8,761 nt of DNA from Candidatus Zixiibacteriota bacterium (lineage in GTDB: Bacteria > Zixibacteria > MSB-5A5 > GN15 > PGXB01). The notes under the pieces were generated by a model. That model saw only the letters and a list, made by a program, of their open reading frames with translations. It was not told where the DNA came from and did not search any database. Positions 1-5,930 of this stretch are shown in pieces. Position 1 is the first letter of the stretch, and every line of letters begins with the position of its first letter. Made by a program: the position numbers and the translations under genes. The stretch is taken from NCBI GenBank assembly GCA_030591405.1, contig JAUVBC010000079.1:1-8761 (forward strand), read 5' to 3'.

Positions 1-518
1 ATAATAGCTTCCCACATCGAGCCTTCCTGTTGCTCACCATCAGAAGAGATGACATAAACCTTATAATCTTTTTTGTCCAGCTTGGCTGCCAGTGCAACAC
101 CAACGGCAACCGAAAGACCCTGACCCAACGAACCGGAAGATATCTCGACACCAGGTAATTCTTTTCTGTGCGGATGCCCTTGTAGATGTGAACCGAGCAT
201 TCTAAGTGTCGCCGTGTCTATTTCAGGGAAATAACCTGATATAGCCAATGAAACATAAAGTGCCGGAGCCTTATGTCCGGCCGACCAGATAACTCTATCA
301 CGATCTTCCCATGTTGGGTTTTTAGGATCATGATGAGCAACCTTTAAATAAAGTGCCGATAAAATATCAAACATCGATAGGGTTCCGCCGGAGTGCCCGG
401 ACTTGGCCGAACAAAGCGAAATCAAATCCAAACCGCGCATATAATTGGCGCGTTCTTTTAACTCATCTATGGAGTATTCTTTGAGAATCTTACCTGATTT
501 AGAATCAAGGAGTGGCAT
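1..518 (-). CDS. Transketolase, N-terminal (thiamine-diphosphate binding) part; 3' end outside window
   Basis: About 172 residues are visible; the gene runs off the left edge. Transketolase moves two-carbon ketol units between sugar phosphates in the cytoplasmic pentose phosphate pathway, using thiamine diphosphate and a divalent metal. Family motifs seen in order are GHSGGTLS (41-48), SAGHKAPALY (79-88), GSLGQGLS (129-136) and SDGEQQEGSMWEA (from 159). The last is the start of the ThDP motif, normally GDG; here the glycine is serine, while the metal-binding Asp160 is kept. The GHxGGxLS form resembles the class in which transketolase is split into N- and C-terminal subunits, rather than the GHPGAPMG form of full-length enzymes. 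A split enzyme is therefore likely but cannot be confirmed here. The ATG start is well supported by an AGGAGG site 4 nt upstream. It follows coaE after a 68-nt gap with a probable terminator, so it may be transcribed separately. The family assignment is very secure. Confidence 0.93.
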   Translation of the reverse strand, partial: MPLLDSKSGKILKEYSIDELKERANYMRGLDLISLCSAKSGHSGGTLSMFDILSALYLKVAHHDPKNPTWEDRDRVIWSAGHKAPALYVSLAISGYFPEIDTATLRMLGSHLQGHPHRKELPGVEISSGSLGQGLSVAVGVALAAKLDKKDYKVYVISSDGEQQEGSMWEAI

Positions 519-522
519 TATA

Positions 523-528
523 CCTCCT
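523..528 (-). promoter_or_regulatory. Strong ribosome binding site of the transketolase gene
   Basis: The minus strand reads AGGAGG, a near-perfect Shine-Dalgarno sequence, 4 nt before the ATG at 518. It is by far the strongest such site in the window and fixes the transketolase start. The other genes rely on weak sites or on coupling to the gene before them. Confidence 0.85.
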
Positions 529-563
529 GTTATCAATTTGTAACCAATTAATATTTTCGTGAA

Positions 564-590
564 ATAAACCAGATTAAAAGAGGTTGTCAA
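564..590 (-). promoter_or_regulatory. Weak candidate promoter for the transketolase gene
   Basis: The minus strand has a perfect -35 hexamer TTGACA at 585-590, on the coaE stop codon and the tip of the hairpin. With a 16-nt spacer the best -10 is TTTATT, which matches TATAAT at only 4 of 6 positions and lacks the important A at position 2. An alternative -10, TATTAA, lies further downstream but has no good -35. A promoter is expected in this gap because the gene follows a probable terminator, but the exact placement is a guess. Confidence 0.25.
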
Positions 591-599
591 CCCCTTTTA
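575..599 (-). terminator. Probable Rho-independent terminator hairpin overlapping the coaE stop
   Basis: Positions 575-586 (TAAAAGAGGTTG) and 588-599 (CAACCCCTTTTA) form an inverted repeat around T587. In the minus-strand RNA all 12 pairs can form, one of them a G-U wobble; the tip must open to give a loop of about 5 nt. A run of A precedes the G/C-rich core and a run of four U follows it, as in a classical, potentially bidirectional terminator. The U run is short and counts as part of the stem, so strength is uncertain. The coaE stop codon (587-589) lies at the tip of the hairpin. Expected role: to end or reduce transcription of the ftsK-to-coaE unit before the transketolase gene. Confidence 0.6.
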
Positions 600-1177
600 G
601 ACAAACTGGCAATGATATTTACCACTTTTTTTTCGAGTATTTTGAGGGTCGTATTGTTAGTCAAAATAAAATCGGCCCGTTTGTATAATTCTGATAATTT
701 TAGTTGAGATTTTGTCCGAGCTTTTACATCAGATTCGGTGTAACCATTCGCCTTTAACCGCTGAATTCGTTTCCGCAGATTAGTGGCAACCAGAATCGTT
801 TTATCAACCTTTTTGTCCCATCCCCAGTAAGTTAACAAGGCGGCATCTATAACTACCAGCTCATATCTATTTTTTGCTTTATTTACCTGATTCGAAAGTT
901 CCTTAAGCAGAGCCGGGTGAACAATATTATTGAGTTTTTCCTTATTTATTTCTGAGGAAAAAGCAAGTCGGCCAAGTTGTTTTCGGTTCAATTTTGCTGA
1001 TTTTGAAATTATATCCCGACCGAATGCGACGACAAGTTTTTTTAGAATCGACTTATTATTTTCGACCACATCTTTACCGATTTTATCAGCCGAGATTACA
1101 AATGCGCCATTTTTCTCAAATATCCCGGCAACTTCGCTTTTACCCGATCCAATCAGTCCTGTCAAACCAATTAACAT
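587..1177 (-). CDS. coaE: Dephospho-CoA kinase
   Basis: CoaE phosphorylates the 3'-hydroxyl of the ribose in dephospho-CoA with ATP, the last step of coenzyme A synthesis, in the cytoplasm. The 196 residues match the usual length. Visible are the P-loop GLIGSGKS (7-14), the substrate-site segment VISADKIG with Asp31 (family: DAD), the VHP motif (86-88), the DAALL strand (111-115; family PLL) and the C-terminal AD-x-I-x-x-N segment (168-174). The lid region RLKANGYT (140-147) lacks the second arginine of the family pattern RLxxRxG; Ala143 is at or next to that place. So the fold is clear but several usually conserved positions differ. The ATG lies 8 nt after the polA stop and has no strong Shine-Dalgarno site: the only GGAGG is 16 nt upstream, inside polA. 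Translation probably depends on coupling to polA. A different small-molecule kinase is possible but less likely. Confidence 0.9.
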   Translation of the reverse strand: MLIGLTGLIGSGKSEVAGIFEKNGAFVISADKIGKDVVENNKSILKKLVVAFGRDIISKSAKLNRKQLGRLAFSSEINKEKLNNIVHPALLKELSNQVNKAKNRYELVVIDAALLTYWGWDKKVDKTILVATNLRKRIQRLKANGYTESDVKARTKSQLKLSELYKRADFILTNNTTLKILEKKVVNIIASLSKRG

Positions 1178-1185
1178 ATTAATCT

Positions 1186-3918
1186 TTACTTCGCCTCCAG
1201 CCAGTTAGGACCGACTCCCATATCAGCGACAATTGGGACTTTTAAATTAAGCGCCTTTTCCATCCCGTCCCGGACAATCTTCTGCAACTCTTCAGATTCT
1301 TTCTTATACATATCAAACACCAATTCATCATGCACCTGAAGAGTCATTTTGGATTTTAAATTCAACATATTATTATGAATATTTATCATGGCGATTTTAA
1401 TCATATCTGCGGCGGTTCCCTGAATCGGCGTGTTGATTGCGATCCGCTCGGCAAACTGACGCATCTGATAGTTTTTGGAATTTATCTCCGGCAGATATCT
1501 GATACGATTAAGAAGTGTTTTTACATAGCCTTTTTCGCGGGCAAATTTAATCGATTCATCCATATAAGTTTTTATTCCGGGATATCTCTCTAAGTAAGTG
1601 TCAATAAAATCTTTAGATTCTCCCAGATTAAGTTCTGTCTGTTGCGATAAACCATATGCCGAGACCCCATATATAATTGCAAAATTGGCCGTTTTGGCTG
1701 CCCGACGCATCTCTGGTGAAACATTATTTATATCGGCTCCATAGACCTCAGCCGCGGTGCGGGAATGAATATCTTCATTATTTTTAAAGGCAGTGATTAA
1801 CGTTTTATCATTGGTAATATGAGCCAGAATTCTCAGTTCAACCTGAGAATAATCAGCCACCAGCAGTTCATAATTTTCATTGCGAGGTACAAACGCTTTC
1901 CTTATCTGTCTTCCAATCTCGGTTCTTATTGGTATATTCTGAAGATTCGGTTCGGTCGATGACAACCGTCCGGTTGCGGCAATCGTCTGGTTAAAAGATG
2001 TATGCACCCGCCCAGTCTCTTTGTTAATCAATTTAGGGATCGCATCGATATAAGTACTTTTCAGTTTGGTCAACTGCCGATATTCAAGAATCAATTTTGG
2101 CAACGCATGAATCTCTGCCAACTCCTCCAGAACTTTCACATCGGTTGAATATCCGGTTTTTTTAGTTGTTTTGCTTTTTGTTGGAAGTTTTAGTTTCTCA
2201 AAAAGAATTTTGGCAAGTTGTTGCGTAGAATTGATATTAAATTCCTGGCCAGCTTCGGAATAAATATCATTTGTTAACTTATGAAGCTGTCCTTCCATAT
2301 CGAGTGACATTTTTCCAAGATAATTTGCATCGACCTTAACCCCCTCCTCTTCAATTGATGCCAGTACTTTGATAAGCGGAAGTTCTATTTTGTAATAAAG
2401 ATTCTGAAGTTCCAACTCATTTATTTGGGGAGCCAAAACACCGCGCAGACGATAAGTATAGTCGGCATCCTCGGCGGCATAAAAGACAGCCGTATCAACA
2501 TCAACCGTATTAAAGGTCGTTTGTTTGGCACCTTTTCCTATCAAATCAGATATCGGCTGCATCCGATAATTAAAATATTCAAAGGCGAGACTATCCAGCC
2601 CATGTCTCCGACCGGAGGGGCTGATAACATACGAGGCAAGCATCGTATCAAACGATATCGGATCAATATCATATCCGGCCCGATGAAATACCTCCAGATC
2701 ATATTTTATATTCTGCCCGATTTTCTGAATCTTTTTATCCGTTAATAGTTCAGATATCAGTTTGGACGCTTCTTTTTGAGGCAGATTTCGATTTGTATCA
2801 TCATGTCCGATCGGCAAGTAAAATGCCCTTCCCTGTTTTGCGCAAAAAGAAATACCAACCAGATCGGCTTCAAGAGTATTCAGCGAGGTCGTCTCGGTAT
2901 CAACCGCGATCTCTTTAACATTTTCAAATTCGACCAGCATCTCTTTTAATTTTGGGATAGTGTCGACACAAATATATTCCACATCTTTGGCTGTTTTCTT
3001 TTGCGCCGGATCACCTTCGCCGAGTTTCAGATCAAGATGCCCCGATTGTTGGGCCAGATCATCGAGCAACCCTCTGAATTCCAATTCCAGAAATAGTTTT
3101 TTGGCCTTTTCAAAATCCGGCTTCTCACTTTTCAGCGATTCCAAACTATCCGGTAGTGAGACATTTGTATCGATTGTAACAAGCTGGCGCGACAACAGCG
3201 CCTTATCTTTATTTTCTTCGACTTTCTTACGAGTTCCCTTCGCTTTTATTTTTTCAGCCGAATCTAAAATATTATCAAAACTACCAAATTCTTTAAGCAA
3301 ATTTAGCGCGGTTTTGGGACCGATCCCGGGGATACCGGGAACATGATCGGAAGCATCACCCATCAACGCAAGCATATCAATTACTTTTTCAGGCGGGACG
3401 CCGAATTTATTCTCGACACCTTCAGCATCAAGTTTCACCGTCGGTTTTGTAGCATTACCGGGATTATGAATTTTTACTCGATCCGAAACCAACTGAAACA
3501 TATCATTATCGCCGCTGACGATCCAGACATTCATCCCTTGCTCTTCACCTTTGCGAGCGTAGGTGCCAATTATATCATCAGCTTCAAATCCTTCTTTCTC
3601 CAAAGCAACCAGATTGAGCGCCTCAACCGCCTCTCTGATTCGGGGCAGTTGCTCCACCAGATCATCAGGCATTTTGGCTCGGGTCGATTTGTATTCGGAG
3701 TACATCTTGTGTCTGAAAGTCGGCGCCTTGGTGTCAAAAACAACAGCAATATAATCAGGTTTTTCATTTTTTAATATCTTCATGATTGAATACAGAAACC
3801 CATACGTAGCCGATGTATTCTCACCCTTCGAATTTATCAAAGGATTTCGGATGAAGGCAAAATATGCTCTGTAGAATATTGCTGAACCATCTATTAAGTA
3901 CAGCGATTTATCTTTCAC
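1186..3918 (-). CDS. polA: DNA polymerase I, with 5' nuclease, proofreading and polymerase domains
   Basis: PolA removes RNA primers, fills gaps and works in excision repair. The 910 residues are close to the E. coli length and hold all three domains. The 5' nuclease (about 1-290) shows LIDGSA (8-13), FEADD (111-115), SGDND (135-139), GDASDH (187-192) and a helix-hairpin-helix GIPGIGPKTA. The 3'-5' exonuclease (about 310-500) keeps every DEDDy residue: Asp340, Glu342, Asp407, Tyr480 and Asp484, so proofreading should be active. The polymerase has motif A VADYSQVELR (Asp689), motif B with Arg738, Lys742, Phe746 and Tyr750, and motif C QVHDELVF (861-868). Phe746 is the position where Tyr would ease dideoxynucleotide entry. 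The start is GTG within a GTGA overlap with nadD. It is supported by AAGGGA 8 nt upstream and by the family N-terminus. coaE follows 8 nt downstream. Confidence 0.98.
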   Translation of the reverse strand: MKDKSLYLIDGSAIFYRAYFAFIRNPLINSKGENTSATYGFLYSIMKILKNEKPDYIAVVFDTKAPTFRHKMYSEYKSTRAKMPDDLVEQLPRIREAVEALNLVALEKEGFEADDIIGTYARKGEEQGMNVWIVSGDNDMFQLVSDRVKIHNPGNATKPTVKLDAEGVENKFGVPPEKVIDMLALMGDASDHVPGIPGIGPKTALNLLKEFGSFDNILDSAEKIKAKGTRKKVEENKDKALLSRQLVTIDTNVSLPDSLESLKSEKPDFEKAKKLFLELEFRGLLDDLAQQSGHLDLKLGEGDPAQKKTAKDVEYICVDTIPKLKEMLVEFENVKEIAVDTETTSLNTLEADLVGISFCAKQGRAFYLPIGHDDTNRNLPQKEASKLISELLTDKKIQKIGQNIKYDLEVFHRAGYDIDPISFDTMLASYVISPSGRRHGLDSLAFEYFNYRMQPISDLIGKGAKQTTFNTVDVDTAVFYAAEDADYTYRLRGVLAPQINELELQNLYYKIELPLIKVLASIEEEGVKVDANYLGKMSLDMEGQLHKLTNDIYSEAGQEFNINSTQQLAKILFEKLKLPTKSKTTKKTGYSTDVKVLEELAEIHALPKLILEYRQLTKLKSTYIDAIPKLINKETGRVHTSFNQTIAATGRLSSTEPNLQNIPIRTEIGRQIRKAFVPRNENYELLVADYSQVELRILAHITNDKTLITAFKNNEDIHSRTAAEVYGADINNVSPEMRRAAKTANFAIIYGVSAYGLSQQTELNLGESKDFIDTYLERYPGIKTYMDESIKFAREKGYVKTLLNRIRYLPEINSKNYQMRQFAERIAINTPIQGTAADMIKIAMINIHNNMLNLKSKMTLQVHDELVFDMYKKESEELQKIVRDGMEKALNLKVPIVADMGVGPNWLEAK

Positions 3919-4520
3919 TTATAAAGTCCCTTATCTTGAATATACTTGCCGACCGAATCTGGTAGCAGTCCTTCAACAGAGCTGTTTTCTTTTAATAATT
4001 GACAGATAGCTGTCGATGAAACATCAGTTTGAATCATATCAAAGCGCTTTATTTTGTCACGCCAGATCGATTTTTCGTATTTCTCGTTATATCCGGGACG
4101 TCCGCCAACAATTATTTTTACCTGCTTGATTATTTCCTCAGGCTTATACCAACTGTCAAAGATAGCTATATTGTCTGCACCTAATATTAGATGCCAGTCT
4201 GTGCTTGAATAGTTATTCTTTAAATGCTTAATCAATGTGAGAGTGTAACCAGGTCCACCAATATCTTCTTCAATTCTGCTTAAACAATAGCGATTGTTGC
4301 CACTAATTGCCAACTCGGTCATATTTATTCGGTCTTCAAAAGCGGCTATTGGTTTAAAGCTGCGATGCGGCGGATTATAACTGGGAATGAAAAGAACCCC
4401 ATCAAGGTTACTCGTTTTAAGAGCCGATTCGGCGAGTATTAAATGACCATTATGGATCGGGTCAAAGGCCCCGCCCATTATCCCCCATTTCCCGCCATCA
4501 TTTGGATTAGCCTGCGGCAT
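3915..4520 (-). CDS. nadD: Nicotinate-nucleotide adenylyltransferase
   Basis: NadD joins nicotinate mononucleotide and ATP to deaminated NAD, the step shared by de novo and Preiss-Handler NAD synthesis. The 201 residues match the family length. Seen are the nucleotidyltransferase signature GGAFDPIHNGH (16-26), IPSYNPPHR (45-53, family PPHK loop), an acidic stretch then GPGYT (89-93, family GPSYT), GADNIAIFDSW (114-124) and VSSTAIC (167-173). The last is the ATP-binding ISSTxIR motif, and the final Arg is Cys173 (codon TGT at 4002-4004). This could weaken triphosphate binding or be compensated elsewhere. The start ATG lies 14 nt inside bamD; it is the only start that leaves the first beta strand intact, but no Shine-Dalgarno site is evident, so translation is likely coupled to bamD. 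The usual neighbour rsfS is absent: polA follows directly with a 4-nt overlap. Confidence 0.93.
   Translation of the reverse strand: MPQANPNDGGKWGIMGGAFDPIHNGHLILAESALKTSNLDGVLFIPSYNPPHRSFKPIAAFEDRINMTELAISGNNRYCLSRIEEDIGGPGYTLTLIKHLKNNYSSTDWHLILGADNIAIFDSWYKPEEIIKQVKIIVGGRPGYNEKYEKSIWRDKIKRFDMIQTDVSSTAICQLLKENSSVEGLLPDSVGKYIQDKGLYK
3927..3932 (-). promoter_or_regulatory. Ribosome binding site supporting the polA GTG start
   Basis: The minus strand reads AAGGGA ending 8 nt before GTG, inside the last codons of nadD. The spacing is good and the site is moderately strong. With the GTGA stop/start overlap it points to coupled translation of nadD and polA. Confidence 0.6.
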
Positions 4521-5283
4521 TTACCGTAATTAATTTATCAGACATTTTGTCCAGATATTTCTTAGTTTTTTCAACCAACTCATCATCAGGATAAAGGCTT
4601 AAAAAGCTGTCAAACTTGGTTTTAGATTCAGTATAGTTTTTTTGTTTGTAAAACGATTCGGCTATTTTAAATAATGCTTTGGAGGCATATTCGGTATCAG
4701 TAAATTCATCGATAACTTTCTGGAAGTATACTCTTGATGCCTCATAACTGTAAATCTTAAAATATGTAACGCCATTTTCAAATTCCTTGCGGGCCAGTTT
4801 CGTTCGCGCCTCCAGAATCGATGCTTGAGCATCAGCTTTGAGTGGGGAATCTGGGTTGTCGATGATAAAATCTTCCATCGCCACAATCGCTCTTTTTAGA
4901 TCTTCCTGATCCAGAGCATAATTGGAGGGTGAGTTTTTCATGTAGCAGGCACCGACCATATATTGCGCGTCATCGGTAAAAGCCGAGCGCGGATAATTAA
5001 CCAACAATCGGTTAAATTCTACCGCCGCCAGTTCAAATTCTTTGTTACCATAATATGAGTGAGCCAGATAATATTGGGCCGTATCAACAACGGTGGCTCC
5101 CGGAAAATTAAATATCACTCTTTGAAAAGCATCGATAGAGTTAAAGAATTTGCCTTTATCATATTCCTTTTTTGCCAATCGAAACTGTTCATCGACTGTA
5201 CTAACCATTTTGGTCTTATTAGAGGTGCAACCAGATATCATCAACAGTGCCATAATTCCTAAAATAAATAATCGTGTTTTCAT
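4507..5283 (-). CDS. bamD: Outer membrane assembly lipoprotein BamD (TPR repeats)
   Basis: BamD is the essential lipoprotein of the BAM complex, which folds beta-barrel proteins into the outer membrane together with BamA. The 258 residues start with a lipoprotein signal peptide: charged MKTR, a hydrophobic stretch, then the lipobox ISGC with Cys19 as the lipidated residue. Residue +2 is Thr, not Asp, so export to the outer membrane by the Lol system is expected. This fits the lolA-like gene upstream. About five TPR-like helical repeats follow (near 30-62, 66-99, 103-144, 166-195 and 199-232), with repeated YP/NP turn signatures and the BamD-like segment ALDQEDLKRAI (123-133). The start ATG overlaps the preceding stop by one base (TAATG). 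An AAGGAG lies 14 nt upstream, a long spacing. A related TPR lipoprotein such as CpoB/YbgF is less likely, because of the early repeats and the length. Confidence 0.88.
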   Translation of the reverse strand: MKTRLFILGIMALLMISGCTSNKTKMVSTVDEQFRLAKKEYDKGKFFNSIDAFQRVIFNFPGATVVDTAQYYLAHSYYGNKEFELAAVEFNRLLVNYPRSAFTDDAQYMVGACYMKNSPSNYALDQEDLKRAIVAMEDFIIDNPDSPLKADAQASILEARTKLARKEFENGVTYFKIYSYEASRVYFQKVIDEFTDTEYASKALFKIAESFYKQKNYTESKTKFDSFLSLYPDDELVEKTKKYLDKMSDKLITVNAAG

Positions 5284-5927
5284 TAGATTTTGTATTGCTC
5301 CTTCAGCATTTCATAATTGCCCATTACTTTGTTCAAATAAGATTTTGGTAACGGTTTATTAAGTTTCATTCTTGAACGCAACGCAGTCTCTCCCAGATTA
5401 TATGATATAACCGCTTTATGTATATCTTTAAATTTAAGTATCATTTCAAATAGATGAAGTGAACCGAGTTGGATATTCAATTCCGGTTCAAATAAGGTCC
5501 CGTTTGCTTCCCAGTCAACTCCTGCCTTATCGGCCAGGCTTCGCCCGACAAAAGGACGAATCTGCATCAAACCCTGAGCCCCAACCGATGATACCTGTCC
5601 CCGCTTAAAAGATGATTCGGTAAGTATCAAAGCAATCAGAAAAAGCGGATCATAATCATACTTATCACACTCAGATGAAATAACATTGGCCAGTTCAACC
5701 TTTTCTTCTTCGGTGAAACCTATCTGAAAATCCTCAATTACCTGCAGAATTTGAACTTTTTCCTCCAGATCCAAAATCCGTTTCTGTTGATAATCAATCT
5801 GTTTTTCGAGTTCAAACTTATCCTGAACCAGATAGATAATCAAGGCCGACTGCATGAAATAAATCAGAACAAATAATAAGGCTATCGGCTTCGATAGAAA
5901 AATCCCCATTTTGTCAAATCTGTTCAT
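5283..5927 (-). CDS. Membrane-anchored lytic transglycosylase (SLT / GH23 family)
   Basis: This enzyme cleaves peptidoglycan between N-acetylmuramic acid and N-acetylglucosamine, forming 1,6-anhydro ends. The 214 residues have a short cytoplasmic N-terminus, one transmembrane helix (about 14-34), a charged heptad-rich stretch that looks like a coiled coil (about 37-65) and a compact SLT domain (about 78-205). Catalytic Glu104 sits in LILTESSF. It is followed by SSVGAQGLMQI (113-123), NIQLGSLHL (151-159) and AVISYNLG (172-179), the usual GH23 order. There is no signal-peptidase site or lipobox, so the helix should stay as an inner-membrane anchor with the enzyme in the periplasm. The start ATG is 3 nt after the rimO stop, with AAAGGTGA just upstream. 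The coiled coil may drive self-association or partner binding; this is an inference. I do not assign a named Mlt or Slt gene. Confidence 0.9.
   Translation of the reverse strand: MNRFDKMGIFLSKPIALLFVLIYFMQSALIIYLVQDKFELEKQIDYQQKRILDLEEKVQILQVIEDFQIGFTEEEKVELANVISSECDKYDYDPLFLIALILTESSFKRGQVSSVGAQGLMQIRPFVGRSLADKAGVDWEANGTLFEPELNIQLGSLHLFEMILKFKDIHKAVISYNLGETALRSRMKLNKPLPKSYLNKVMGNYEMLKEQYKI
5298..5303 (-). promoter_or_regulatory. Distant ribosome binding site candidate for bamD
   Basis: The minus strand reads AAGGAG 14 nt before the bamD ATG, inside the end of the transglycosylase gene. The spacing is longer than optimal. It may load ribosomes weakly, with the TAATG stop/start overlap providing reinitiation. 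No closer alternative start was found that would use it better and keep the lipoprotein signal. Confidence 0.4.
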
Positions 5928-5930
5928 AAC

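Noticed and set aside
930..1208. Plus-strand open frame of 92 codons across the coaE-polA junction
   Set aside because: It is antisense to the coaE P-loop region, and nothing supports expression.
2960..3346. Plus-strand open frame of 128 codons, rich in Ser and Phe
   Set aside because: The Ser/Phe-rich composition is typical of the reverse complement of a Lys/Glu-rich coding region. It is antisense to polA and has no motif.
3343..3774. Plus-strand open frame of 143 codons
   Set aside because: It is antisense to the polA 5' nuclease domain, whose motifs are intact, and no family signature is visible in the plus-strand product.
3915..3918. Possible gene fusion or frameshift between nadD and polA
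   Set aside because: Both proteins are complete with family-typical ends. The GTGA overlap is an ordinary operon junction.
1186..3918. Possibility that the PolA proofreading domain is inactive, as in some bacteria
   Set aside because: All DEDDy residues (Asp340, Glu342, Asp407, Tyr480, Asp484) are present.
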